This document shows, one piece after another, positions 21,888 through 32,649 of a stretch of DNA of 64,000 nucleotides; position 1 is the first letter of the stretch; every line of letters starts with the position of its first letter. Below the pieces are notes generated by a model that was not told where the DNA came from, searched no databases, and worked only from the letters and a program-made list of their open reading frames with translations. Source of the stretch: Sciurus carolinensis (taxonomy: Eukaryota > Chordata > Mammalia > Rodentia > Sciuridae); contig NC_062217.1 of assembly GCF_902686445.1 (NCBI RefSeq), positions 88,035,758 to 88,099,757 on the forward strand, written 5' to 3'. A program made the translations under genes and the position numbers.

Positions 21888-23210
21888 TTTTTTTTTTTTT
21901 TTTCTTTCTTTTTTTTTTTATTTATTTATTTTTTTTTACGTTTACATAGGGTAATGATGTTTATTATATTTTTCCCCTCCCCCCCACCCCTCCCACCCCT
22001 CCCACCCCTCTTTTCCCTCTACACAGTCCTTCTTTCCTTCATTCTTACTGCTCTCCATAGCCTAACTCTAAACCTAACCCTAAACCTAATGCTAGCCCGT
22101 CCCACCCCCCATTATATGTCCTCATCCGCTTATCAGCGAGATCATTCGTCCTTTAGTTTTTTGAGATTGGCTTATCTCACTTAGCATGATATTCTCCAAT
22201 TTCGACCATTTGCCTACAAATGCCATAATTTTATCATTCTTCATTGCGGAGTAATATTCCATTGTATAAATATGCCACAGTTTCTTTATCCATTCATCAA
22301 CTGAAGGGCATCTAGGTTGGTTCCACAATCTGGCTATGGTGAATTGAGCAGCAATGAACATTGATGTGGCTGTATCTCTGTAGTATGCTGATTTTAAGTC
22401 CTTTGGGTATAGGCCAAGGAGTGGGAAAATCTATACTCCAACAAAACAGAAAACCTTGAAGACATCAACAAATTTCTAGAGACATATGAACTACCTAAAC
22501 TGAACGAGGAGGACATACACAACTTAAATAAACCAATTTCAAGCAATGAAATAGAAGAGGTCATCAAAAGCCTACCAACAAAGAAAAGTCCAGGACCAGA
22601 TGGGTTCTCAGCCGAGTTCTACAAAACCTTTAAAGAAGAGCTCATTCCAATACTCCTCAAACTATTCCATGAAATAGAAGAGGAGGGAACCCTACCAAAC
22701 TCGTTCTATGAAGCCAATATCACCCTGATACCTAAACCAGACAGAGACACATCAAGGAAAGAAAATTTCAGACCAATATCCTTAATGAACATCGATGCAA
22801 AAATTCTCAACAAAATTTTAGCAAATCGCATACAAATATATATTAAAAAGATAGTGCACCACGATCAAGTGGGTTTTATCCCAGGATGCAAGGTTGGTTC
22901 AACATTCGGAAATCAATAAATGTCATTCACCATATCAACAGACTTAAAGTTAAGAATCACATGATTATTTCAATAGATGCAGAAAAAGCATTTGATAAAA
23001 TACAGCATCCCTTCATGCTCAAAACACTAGAAAAAATTGGGGTAATGGGAACATTCCTAAACATTATAAAGGCCATCTACGCTAAGCCCATGGCTAATAT
23101 CATTCTAAATGGTGAAAAACTGAAAGCGTTCCCCCTAAAAACTGGAACAAGGCAGGGATGCCCTCTCTCACCGCTTCTATTCAACATCGTCCTTGAGACT
23201 CTAGCCAGAG
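21888..23210 (-). mobile_element. Twin-primed young L1 insertion with 16-bp TSD
   Basis: 21,888-22,425 is a T tract, young-type 3' UTR and ORF2 end on the minus strand (matching about 46,208-46,700 of the L1 at 40.7 kb). 22,426-23,210 is the reverse-transcriptase part of ORF2 on the plus strand (matching about 43,935-44,720). About 1.5 kb between these parts is absent. CATCTGTAGTATTTCT occurs at 21,872-21,887 and 23,211-23,226. Short microhomologies sit at both joints (GA near 22,426; CA at 23,211). The plus part differs from the 40.7-kb L1 at roughly a dozen positions in 785. Confidence 0.97.
22426..23210 (+). pseudogene. L1 ORF2 reverse-transcriptase fragment
   Basis: The translation shows conserved L1 RT blocks ([60 protein letters not shown]) and stops just before the FADD catalytic segment. 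A one-base loss near 22,884 shifts the frame (ccaggatgc here versus ccagggatgc in the other copy). It is a fragment and cannot give an enzyme. Confidence 0.9.
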
Positions 23211-23226
23211 CATCTGTAGTATTTCT

Positions 23227-24375
23227 AAGGGAGGAGCTGACAGTTTTAAAGCCACACCTGGGTGGCACTACTAGTCATTAAGACACTGTAAAACTTCAAG
23301 TCAGGTTTAAAAAAGACAAAAATCAGTGCATACAGGAAAAAAGTGAGTCTTTGGTCAAAGCATTCAGAATCTTTACCCAGCCTGCCCAGGCATCCTTAAC
23401 TTTCACTATGCAGTCCTCTATCCCTCTTAGTTTCCATTTTTCTGTTAAATAAAAAGTGTATTGATCTCATAGAATTTTTCTAAAAATGGAATCAATAATC
23501 CTTATAAAGCACATAGAACAGTGCTTGCCATCATTGACCAAATGCTCAATAAGTGCCAGCTGATATTCTTCATCCTCTGTTTTAGGCTTCCAGAAGTAAA
23601 CTCTGAATTTCAAGTAGAATGCTTTACCCTCTTTTGACCAAATGACTTGCATTTCTTTTTGTGCTCAGGTGGTTCTTCCAGTGTACATCACCATCTTCCC
23701 CAACCTCTTTATCTAATTCCTGATCATAGGACAGTCTCACATCCCACTTCCTCCGTATTGTCTTCTGACCCCAAAAGCCCCTCTCCTCGATTTCTCTAAT
23801 ACCTTGAACAATCATGGGAGTACTAACTCCTGTACCTTGCATTGAGTGATATCTTGAGTATGATTTCTTTGCAGAATGGCATGAGAGGGTAGATAAACCA
23901 GATTTGGAGTCTCACAGTTCCTGGTTGGAATTCATGAGCTGCCATTTTCTTTCTGTGTGATTTTTGGCAGTTTACCCTTCCTGAGTCTTAGTTTTTTTTT
24001 TTTTTTTTTTTTTTTTTTATCTGTAAAATTCAAATACCTACAAAAATTTATGACAGAAAGAATGTATATTAAGTTCCTAGCAATGTCCTGAGTACAAGTG
24101 AAGGCTGAATGATATTATTGTTATTATTCAAAATATTAGTAGACTTTTTTAGCTTACCAATAATTGTAAAATCTGCCATCTCCACAAAAGGGAAAAGGTA
24201 TTTTTTTTTATATTCAGGCATCAAGAATCTTTTGTCATCTCTTATGAAAACTCACAAGAAAAAATTAGAATGAGATTTTTTACCTTAAAAATCCTAGACA
24301 ATGAAGACTTTATAAAACAATAGCTAAGCATTGTTTTAATAATTAGCATTACAACTGGATGTAAAAGGGAAGAAG
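23227..24375. other. Anonymous sequence with two MIR traces
   Basis: No gene is seen. MIR-like sequence appears at 23,480-23,575 ('aaagcacatagaacagtgcttgcc...caataagtgccagctgatatt') and at 23,925-24,125, where a T tract of about 27 at 23,993-24,019 has expanded inside the MIR. Confidence 0.5.
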
Positions 24376-24812
24376 AAGAAAAAAAATTCACTCACCACAT
24401 GGAGCTTACATTCTACTGAGAGAGATTTATAAACAAGTGAATACTCATGTTACATTTGGAGTGATAAAGAAATTGAAGAAAAGGATAACAAAAGGGCATC
24501 AGGAGAGTTTGCTTACATGAGGTGTTGGTGATGTTCCCCTGAAGAAGTGGCATTTGATTAGAGACATGGATTAAGTGAGGCTGGAAACCATGTCACAATG
24601 GGGAGAAATATTTGCAACCAGAGGAAGAGCAAGAGTGAAAATGAGGTGACATGAACTGGCCATGATCTAGGATCAGTCAGAAGGCTACTGTGGCTGGATG
24701 CAAGGGACAGCACAATGTGGTCTCATGGTTCCTACGGAATCTTGTAGGTAATAATAAAGCCTTGGGGCTTTACTTCGGATGAAATGGGAAACCACTTGTG
24801 TTTTTATAGGGT
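24376..24812 (-). repeat. L2 LINE relic, left part
   Basis: 'acatggagcttacattctactgagag', 'gtggctggatgcaagggacagc' and 'ggctttacttcggatgaaatgggaaaccac' follow the antisense L2 3' region. The relic resumes after 25,470. Confidence 0.55.
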
Positions 24813-24814
24813 AT

Positions 24815-25465
24815 TGCTATTGCTTATGGAAATTTAAAATGATAGAGCTGCTATGGAAATCTTTGAGGGTTCTACAGAAAGTTAAACATACATACAATTG
24901 CCATATAGCCACCAATTTTTAATTCTGGGTATGTGCCTAAAGAATTGAAAGCAGGAACTCAGATACTGGCCATGGTGGCATTATTTGAAATAAGTAAAGG
25001 TAGAGACAATCCCGGTATTCTTCAATGGATGAATGGGTAAATAAATGATGGTCTGTAAATATGTGCTGCACACAAACACACACACACACAGTATTTGACC
25101 TTGAAAAGAAATTCTGAAACATACCACAACATGAATGGACCTTAAAAGTATCATGCCAAGTGAAATAAGACAAAAAGAAAAACCTTGTATGGTTCTACTT
25201 CAAAAAAGTACCTAGTGTCAACAAATTCATAGAGGTAAAAAAATACAGTTGGAGTTTCCAGAGGTTGAGGGAAATGGAAAGGATAAGAAATTTCTATAAG
25301 ATGGGAACAGGATTTCTATTGGAGATGATGGAAAAATTTTAGATATCAAAGTTGGTGATGGCCACACAACATTGGGAATGTCCTTACTGCCATGGAATTG
25401 TAGACTTAAAAATGGTTAAAGGGATAAATGTCATGCTATGTACATTTTGCCACATATCAAAAGAA
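24815..25465 (+). mobile_element. Ancient L1 (L1M-type) 3' end inside the L2
   Basis: 'attgccatatagccacc', 'cttcaatggatgaatgggtaaa', 'acatgaatggaccttaaaagtatcatgccaagtgaaataagac' and 'tagacttaaaaatggttaaagggataaatgtcatgctatgtacattttgccac' follow the ancient mammalian L1 3' UTR in order. It splits the surrounding L2. A 111-codon frame that starts in it (25,352-25,687) crosses the L1/L2 boundary and is therefore not a gene. Confidence 0.75.
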
Positions 25466-25469
25466 GCCT

Positions 25470-25905
25470 ATGGGGGAAGGGTGTGGGAACAGATTCCAGT
25501 TGCTATTGCAAGAAGCCACATAAGAGATGGGTATGACTGTGAAAACAGAAGTATTAAAACCAGATGCATTTTGAAAGTGGAACAAGTAGGCTTTTCTGAC
25601 AGGTTGAAAGTGGTAGAAAAGATTGATAATCACCAAGGACTCTTATTGTTCTCAACTGCCAGAAGAATATTATTGGTCCTTTCCTGAGATAGGTAAAACT
25701 GGGAAAGGAGTTGGTTTCAGAAAAAATATAAGTTCAGCTTTGGACATTTTAAATTAGAGTTATCTGACACACAACTCTGAAAGTCCAAAAGATCTATCAA
25801 TCTGGAGTTGAAGGGAGAGGGTCTTGAGGTAGACTTGAATGACTCAGACAATATGTTATGTGAAACACACAGCACAAAATGTGGTAATTGGACAAGATTA
25901 CCCAA
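25470..25905 (-). repeat. L2 LINE relic, right part
   Basis: 'agttcagctttggacattttaaattagagttatctgacac' and 'tctggagttgaagggagagggtcttgag' continue the antisense L2 order on the far side of the ancient L1. Confidence 0.5.
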
Positions 25906-26004
25906 CAAAATAATTGAAACACAAAGAGAAGTGTGTACAGGTCATATCCCAGAGACCCTCAAACATACAGAGGTCAAGAGATGTGAGATTTTTTTCTTTA
26001 AAAT

Positions 26005-26350
26005 CCAGTCAATAACCATTGAGCACCTCCCCTGCCAGCTGCAATTCTAGATACTTGCAGAAACTAGTACTAAGGAGGCAGCACCCACCTCTTCACATCT
26101 GTGTTCTTGGCTGAGTTATTAAAATTGATTGAACCCCAGTCCCTCATTTGATAAAACAAAGTTAATAAGTTTAGCATAAAGTGAAAAGACATTAACTTCA
26201 GTCATTTCCCAAATAGCCATATATTCACACAAGTTATTTTATTTTTCTAACCCTAATCCCTTTTATGACCCTGCAAGATGTAGGAATCAGTGTTTTACAG
26301 AAAAAGAAACAAAAGCATAGAAAACCGATAACTTTTTCTAAGACACAACT
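26005..26350. repeat. L2 and MIR traces
   Basis: 26,005-26,070 resembles an antisense L2 end, 26,100-26,185 a sense MIR, and 26,205-26,350 an antisense MIR ('ttttatgaccctgcaagatgtagg...ttttacagaaaaagaaacaaaagc'). Confidence 0.45.
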
Positions 26351-27366
26351 AAAAATGTCCAGCAAGATTCTTAGTCTGGTACTTCTGAACTCATATTGTC
26401 CATTCTTTCAAACAGTTCTGTTTCAAACTGTTCAACAAGCTGCAAAAGGCCATAGTAAATGCATAGGAGCTTCTTTCTTTCATTCCTTATCCTTCCCTCC
26501 ACTTTTGAGATCCTTAAAAACAAACTCCTATAATTAAAACCAATCAGAAAAGCTACCACTGAGATAATCAACTGTGTAAACTACCAACTATAAACTTAGT
26601 AATATACCTAAAAGAATTTAATGAATGGCAATCAATAGAATGAACAAAAAGCATGCATTTTTAGCCTAATTTTCTTGACAATGTACCTGGCCTTTAACAT
26701 GACACAATGGACAGCATTTAATGAAAGTCCATCACCATTACATTTAATTTATTTTATGATATTTCTTTTAAAAAAATCCATTCAAGTTACCCCAGAAAAT
26801 ATTTCTATATTACTTAGTTTCTACAAATCTTATTTTAATTTATTACTTACCTAGCAGATGAAAAAAAAGTGCCACTCTTTTGTCTTTTAAATGTAAATCA
26901 ATTATTTAAATGTGTATTGATCTCAGGCATTGACTTGCCCTAGAATGCTGTTCTTCATATGAACTTCAGGTTGGTTAATGACTTTGTTATTACCCTATGA
27001 CCCAGCCCAACTTACTGGGGTCATCTTTCTCTCCTCTCATGTGCTTATACCCCATTATCCAATCAATCACTGAGAACTGAGAGTGCTGCTTATAAAATGT
27101 CTGCAAATTAGTCCCCTTTAATTCAGATTTAATGACACTATTTTGGTGTTGGTAGAATCTACTTACTTAGATGATAGAAATGAATGAGAATAAATAGTTC
27201 TGATTGATAAAGACTTTGTCTTTAATCACTTCCTCACCAACGAATTCTATTTTTACAATCAGAATTTCCCTCTTAAACCTTAACAGAAATAAAAAGTAAA
27301 ATAAGGAAGGAAGAAGGAGTAAAATTAGGGAAAAAGTAAAACAAAATCATGACATTCCAGGGCCTA
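26351..27366. other. Anonymous A+T-rich sequence
   Basis: I see no gene or assignable repeat. Confidence 0.5.
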
Positions 27367-27382
27367 CAAAATTGTTTTCTTT

Positions 27383-27893
27383 TTTTAAATTTATTTTTAT
27401 TTCAAACAAATGGGATACATGTTTTTCTCTGTTTCTACATGGAGTAAAGGCATACCATTTGTGAAATCATACATTTACATAGGGTAATGGTGTTTGATTC
27501 ATTCTGTTATTTTTTCCTCCCTCTGCCCCTCCCACTCCTCTTTTCCCTCTCTAAAGTCCTTCCTTCCTCCATTCTTGCCCCCCGCCCACCCCCATTATGT
27601 GTCATCATCCGCTTATCAGTGAGATCATTTGTCCTTTGGTTTTTTTACTTTGGCTTATCTCACTTAGCATGATATTCTCCAATTTCATCCATTTGCCTGC
27701 AAATGCCATAATTTTATTATTCTTTATGGCTGAGTAATATTCCATGGTATATATATACCACAGTTTCTTTATCCATTCATCAATTGAAGGACATCTAGGT
27801 TGATTCCATAGTCTGGCTATTGTGAATTGAGCAGCTATGAACATTGATGCAGCTGCATCTCTGTAGTATGCTGGTTTTAAGTCCTTTGGGTAT
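27383..27893 (-). mobile_element. 5'-truncated L1 with target-site duplication
   Basis: A T tract, an intermediate-type L1 3' UTR and the ORF2 C-terminus (27,605-27,844; [20 protein letters not shown]) lie on the minus strand. CAAAATTGTTTTCTTT at 27,367-27,382 and CAAAATTAAGTTTTCTTT at 27,894-27,911 are near-identical flanking copies that differ by two bases of length. Confidence 0.9.
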
Positions 27894-28044
27894 CAAAATT
27901 AAGTTTTCTTTAAGGGGACATTCTAATTCTGCCTAGTCCTGGTCATCTTGTCTACTCATTCTTTCCTACCCACTCACCTATTAGGAACCCTGTAATTAGG
28001 AAGTTTGGTACTAAGAAGAGTAACTGTGGGATTTCCTTCTTTCT

Positions 28045-28074
28045 ATCTATCTCTTCCTTCCTTCCTTCCTTTCT

Positions 28075-28105
<31 letters not shown>

Positions 28106-28127
28106 TTTCTTTCTTTCTTTCTTTTTC

Positions 28128-28195
<68 letters not shown>
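28045..28195. repeat. 150-bp polypyrimidine tract
   Basis: (TTCC)n, then (TTTC)n, then about 28 repeats of CT form an almost uninterrupted C/T strand. The Arg/Glu/Lys- and Ser/Leu-repeat open frames on the two strands are only translations of this tract. Confidence 0.95.
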
Positions 28196-28197
<2 letters not shown>

Positions 28198-28509
28198 TCC
28201 TATCCTCTATAACATCAGTTTTCTCTTCTGCTTTTCCTTTACCACTGACACATCCACCTACCAACATTCCTCAAGACTCGCTTGTTGTTGTCCTCCATTA
28301 ACCTTACCCTGATCTTTCCAATGGAAATAGATACTCCTTCTCCTGACACCCATAGCACTTTATAATACCTCTCTTTATCACTTATCATTTTTATGACTTC
28401 TAAAATTATGCTTTGCATACATAATAAGTTGGAGAATTTTTTATTATCTTAACAGCTGGTGTCAAATTCCTCCAGAAAAAAACTCCTTCCTTTCTTATAT
28501 GATATACAA

Positions 28510-28760
28510 ACATCAATTTAAGAGGGATAGAGAGCTAAGTGTGAGAGTTAAAGTCAAAAAAAAACTCATAACAGAAATCGTAGGAGTAAATCTGTGAAAT
28601 TAGAATAGTTAAAGCCAGCTTGGGTACAATATGAAACACATATGCCACAAAAAGAAATAATAAGTTGGATGTAATCAAAAAAGTGAAAAGACAACACACA
28701 GAAATACATGCAAATCACATATCTAATAAGGGACTTGTGTCCTGAATATATATCATTGTT
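28510..28760 (+). mobile_element. Ancient L1 ORF2-end relic
   Basis: 'aaagtgaaaagacaacacacagaaatacatgcaaatcacatatctaataagggacttgtgtcctgaatatat' matches the ancient L1 ORF2 C-terminal coding order. The element appears to resume after the SINE at 28,795-28,978. Confidence 0.65.
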
Positions 28761-28794
28761 GTTGGGTTGGGTTTTTTTGTTTGTTTTTGGGTTG

Positions 28795-28978
28795 ATTTTT
28801 TGTTTTGGGTACTGGTGTTGAACCCAGGGGTACTCTACCACTGAACCACATTTCCAATTCTTTTTATTTTGAGACAGACTCTCATTACGCTTCCCAAGTT
28901 GTCCTGGATCTTGAGTCCTCCTGCCTCAACCTCTCACAGGACAGGAATTACAGGCATGGGTCAACATGTCCAGCTGTG
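28795..28978 (-). mobile_element. B1/ID compound SINE
   Basis: 'gtactggtgttgaacccaggggtactctaccactgaaccacatttcc' (ID half) and 'gagtcctcctgcctcaacctctcacaggacaggaattacaggcatggg' (B1 half). It interrupts the ancient L1 relic. Confidence 0.85.
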
Positions 28979-28984
28979 TATTAT

Positions 28985-29240
28985 TCTATTTGTATTAAAT
29001 ATCTAGGACAGACAAATACATAGAAAGTAGATTGATAGCAGACTAGGGGGGAGGACTAAGTGGGAGGCAGGATTATTGCTAGCGAACATGGAGTTTTCAA
29101 CTGAGGTGAAGAAAATGTTTTAGGACTAGATAGGGTTTATGACTGCATACTAGTCTGAATGTGCTGAACATTACTGAATTGTATACTTTATAAGGGTGAC
29201 CTTTATGGCTTCTGAGTTAAAATTTCATATATGTCACTGT
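28985..29240 (+). mobile_element. Ancient L1 3' UTR relic
   Basis: 'aagtagattgatagcagactagggggg', 'aaatgttttaggactagatagg' and 'acattactgaattgtatactttataagggtgacc' follow the ancient L1 3' UTR order, continuing the relic at 28,510. Confidence 0.65.
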
Positions 29241-30920
29241 TAACCAAAACAGGAAGAAGGAACACAATGTTAAATGCAAAGACTATATTTAGCATTGGGT
29301 CAGTTTTATATGACTCTTGACTAATCTTTATGGAAGTTCCATTCAGTAGTCACTATTAACCCAGCAAGTCCCAAGTTTTCGATTCTGTGAATATTGCAAG
29401 AAAATTGAAACGCATGCTTTAATATAGGTTAGAAACCAAAATCTATAGCTTAGATATGTTATTATATTAACATATTTTCATACAATTTTATATTATGTAA
29501 TTATATATTATAAGCTCTATATAAGTTTTTATAGATATTCCACATCTGGTAAATGGAACAAGATGAGCTAAATACACAGTTAAAATATGGGTATCTAAAA
29601 TTCAAAGACATTAGTTATATTAGGTACCTTAACTAATAAATTATAATAAACTATGAGTCATATTAATATCTCCATGACTAAAAGTCCTGTGTATTTTTCT
29701 CCACAAAAATCAGGATTCATATTTTCTTTTCCCCTTAAACATAATAATATGAGCTTATCAATCACAAAACTTTAATTAGAAGCCTTCAAATTAAAACTCA
29801 GATTCAAGTTTCATTTGGTTTTCCCTACTTTTTATGTTTTTTGTGTGTGTTTGAAAGAAAAACATGTTCTATGTTTTGTTTTTATTTCTCATTAATAGCT
29901 CACCTAGCTGAGGAAGAATTTTAGGATACATACATTTAAATTTTAATGTATAAAATTAAAATCATACAATTTTTCAGTTCCAATTTGAGAGAGCGGAAAA
30001 CAAACACACCTTGTCCTAGTGGATTGTATCTGAGTTCCTAGAAACCCCAGCAAAAACTGAAGGGGAGCAGAGTTTTGGTTCTATTTGATGAAAACAGGGT
30101 TGCCAATCAAGTTTTCCTTCATCCTAAGTGAGAATCACCACACAGATCCTTCTACAGCCTCACTGGAAAGTGGGATATCCTTAGTTCTTGGGGTCAAGTA
30201 GCCTGAAACCTGTTTTCCCAATTCTGTCACTATTAGCTGTGTAGCCTTGAACCACAATTAGTCTAGTATTTCTGACTCTCTTAGCCTCCATTTCCTTCTT
30301 CTCTATCTTCCAAATATGAAATGGGTCATGCTAATATATCTCTCTATTCCAATATTAATGTGGCAGCATATTTGAAGATTAAGTGAAGTTTTCCAGAAGA
30401 GAAATTAAAAAGTGGCTCAAATATTCTTCTCAATATTTTTGTTTTTCTCTAAAATTCAAATATGTGGCCACACTATGGTGGAAATACCTGTGGACCCAGT
30501 CATTCTGATGACAAAAAAATATCTCACATGGAGTCCTACCAATGAGTTCTACTTGGTCTTGTTATTTATATGTCCCCACATGAGAAATAAAAATTTTCAA
30601 TTATTTTTATAAGTATATGTACCAGATAGTTAGTAGATATAATTTCAGTGCTCTTTAATTGAAAAAAAAATCTTAGTGTAACACAGATCTGGTTAATAAG
30701 TAGCATAAATTAGATGGAAACTTCTTTTGATGGTCATGTCAAAAATTTATTTTGTGGTTACATCACAGTATCTCATTGAAACTGTGTATTTGCAACCTCT
30801 TATATGTGTTTCAATATTTAAAATATGGTATCTCATTTTATGCAGTCTGTTCCTGGGGTACAACTGTGGGATGACCTTATTAGTGAAGCTACCTGATGGG
30901 AAATCCCTCTGATATGGAAA
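29241..30920. other. Anonymous A+T-rich sequence with one MIR
   Basis: No gene is seen. A MIR relic lies at about 30,205-30,400 ('tattagctgtgtagccttgaaccacaattag...tcttagcctccatttcc'). Confidence 0.5.
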
Positions 30921-31947
30921 ATGAACTCCTTCCTGTCCCCTTCTGCCACAAAGCAGTGTTGTGCTGTGGCTCTAGTGGATTTGCAGTTAGTTCCTCAGAG
31001 AGAGCTAGGATGTTCACAGACTGACAGTAGTTGGGAGGCGGGGAAATGGCTGCATCGGAAAAGGTGGGGAGAGCAGTTTTGTACATTACACCATTCCCTT
31101 TTCAGCATGATGCATGTTCCATTTTGGTATTGTGCCCTGTTAAACTGTGCTCGTCATGCCATCATCAGGCTCTTGTTTGATCCACAGACTTGTAGTCTGC
31201 ATCCTCCAGTGTCTGGTAAGGAAACACTTGGTATTGTCCCAGAAGACCCTGTGTCAGACAGGCAGTTTTCAGGTCCAGAGAATGAACCCTTATGTGAAGA
31301 CAGATTGGCCAGACATTTCTGCATCTAAAGATGAGTTGGGGGACCCTTAGGAAATCATTCCAGGAAAATGACTGAGTGCAACCTAGTTGTAAGGCAGCAG
31401 CAAAGGAGGTGTTGCCTGGCAGGTGGAGTGAGCACAGAACTTCTCTCCTTGCTTGCCACCTCCTTCCTGGCCTCCATCCCACATGCTGAGTGAATGACTC
31501 CCTCCTCTCCTCATTAGGGATCACAGCAGTCACCCAGCTCCACTTAGATGTCCAACCTCCCAGGTCCCAGCTGTCTCCTGTTTGGGCATTCTAGGAAAGA
31601 GGCACAACCCACCATATTTGTTGTGATGTATCCCACTTCAATGATCACTTAAGCCACTGAGCTGCATGGCATGCTACCCTGCCCTTACATGTCAACAGCC
31701 ATCACTCCATGTGACTGGTAGGGCCCTAGGTCAGTTTCCTCATTTGGCAAAATCTGGGGTGAGCCCAGAGCTGGAAGCCTGTGTTTGAAGGGCAATGCTG
31801 AGGGGGCCAGTGCTAAGCTTGATGACCTACGTGTCCTCCCGCACCCCCTCATCCCTCCCTGATTCACTAGACTTGGTGGGCACTAACCGCCTGCTGCAGG
31901 AGCCAGGAGGCCACTCTGTTCTGATGTCAGTTGCGTCCAAGCGAGCA

Positions 31948-31964
31948 CAGCGCCCCCTAGCAGG
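31948..31964 (-). promoter_or_regulatory. CTCF-like binding motif
   Basis: CAGCGCCCCCTAGCAGG reads CCTGCTAGGGGGCGCTG on the minus strand, close to the core CTCF consensus. In copies B and C the aligned bases have decayed (cctgctaaatggccatatg near 33,390; ccctctatgtggctctgtg near 37,165). The motif is read from sequence; binding is not shown. Confidence 0.55.
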
Positions 31965-32157
31965 CCTGGAGTATTGTGCGAGATGTCAGGTTTCAGTGGG
32001 ATCCCTTGTCCTGGATAGACCTGGATACACCCAAGGCCCTGGGGGCCGGGACCCTCACACACCCTGGCTCCTCTTCTCCTTGGTCAAGAGGTTAGGATCG
32101 TCTTTCATGAAAACAGCAGACCCCTGGGTCTCCCTCCCTTACTCTTCACTTTTACCA

Positions 32158-32247
32158 TCACAGCTGAGCAGGTGCTTGTCTGGAACCTTGATCTCTAAAC
32201 TTCTGGACGGGAAGTGTCTCTGGTTGCCATGGGAACCATGACGCCAT
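32158..32247 (-). other. 30-codon phase-conserved small ORF, copy A
   Basis: ATG to TGA gives 29 residues: it starts MASWFPWQPE and ends GSRQAPAQL. All 30 codons align without gaps with the frames at 33,109 (B) and 36,880 (C). An in-frame TGA lies just upstream, so translation would have to start at this ATG. A GT donor-like site follows two bases after the stop (…TGATG|GTAAAAG). The X-box-like palindrome lies inside the frame. No protein family is recognised; it could be a chance frame within a conserved exon. Confidence 0.35.
32222..32237. promoter_or_regulatory. RFX X-box-like palindrome, copy A
   Basis: GGTTGCCATGGGAACC is one base from the symmetric X-box GTTGCCATGGCAAC used by RFX factors of ciliary and testis-expressed genes. 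Counterparts are GGTTCCCCTGGCAACC (33,119-33,134) and AGTTCCTATGGCAACC (36,890-36,905). Confidence 0.45.
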
Positions 32248-32436
32248 CATGCTGTCATGTCACCTTTTTGTGACCTAGGCGGTATCTGCAGCGCAGCCAG
32301 GATATCAGGGAAGCCACTCATCAAAAAAACCATGTTGCTCAAGGCCCAGTAACAACCCTGGGAAGAGGAACAAAGTGAATTCTTCTACTGGAACCTGGAA
32401 CTTCCGCTCTTCCAGCCCGACTTGGGGTTTCAAAAT

Positions 32437-32645
32437 GGAATATTCAATAAGGAAGAGGAAGGATATTTGGGGGCATTGAAAGCAGAAGGTTGTTCAGTCA
32501 TCAAGGACTGAAGAACTTCCTCTTTTGCTACTGCCTTACAACTAGACTGTACTCAGTGGTTTTCATGGTCTCTATTTCCTCAATTTGACCCGATCCACTA
32601 TTTCTACACTAATTACCTGTCACCTATTCTGGCTTCAATCTCAGG
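32437..32645 (+). repeat. Mosaic joint: repeat fragment plus ERV-like fragment
   Basis: 32,437-32,560 contains a 'gaatattcaa..gaggaa...tttggg' stretch and 'tgctactgccttacaacta' resembling pieces of copies B/C in direct orientation. 32,560-32,645 closely resembles 57,453-57,540 in the endogenous retrovirus (shared 'aatttgacccgatcc', 'atttctatactaa', 'cctgtc'). It sits exactly between inverted copy A and direct copy B. Confidence 0.55.
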
Positions 32646-32649
32646 ACCA

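Larger units (their letters stand above)
31090..32430 (-). repeat. Low-copy repeat, copy A (inverted)
   Basis: Read on the minus strand, the segment aligns along its length with copies B (from about 32,930) and C (from about 36,700). Anchors include the 'gaaactgacctagggccctaccag' block (31,705-31,745), 'acaacta..tt.cactcagtcattttc', and 'tttagatgcagaaatgtctgg'. It is richer in G+C and CpG than B and C. It holds the exon-like block, an X-box-like palindrome and a CTCF-like motif. I do not recognise a named repeat family or gene. Confidence 0.8.

Noticed and set aside
25352..25687. A 111-codon frame with several Cys/His residues (ECPYCHGIV...CTFCH) that looks like a zinc finger
   Set aside because: It starts in an ancient L1 3' UTR and runs into an L2 relic, so it crosses two repeats; the Cys pairs come from repeat sequence.
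28045..28195. CRISPR or bacterial-type repeat array
   Set aside because: No spacer-separated repeats occur anywhere in the window and the DNA is mammalian; this is a simple microsatellite.
28005..28301. 98-codon Ser/Leu/Phe-rich and 74-codon Arg/Glu-rich frames
   Set aside because: Both are translations of a C/T microsatellite.
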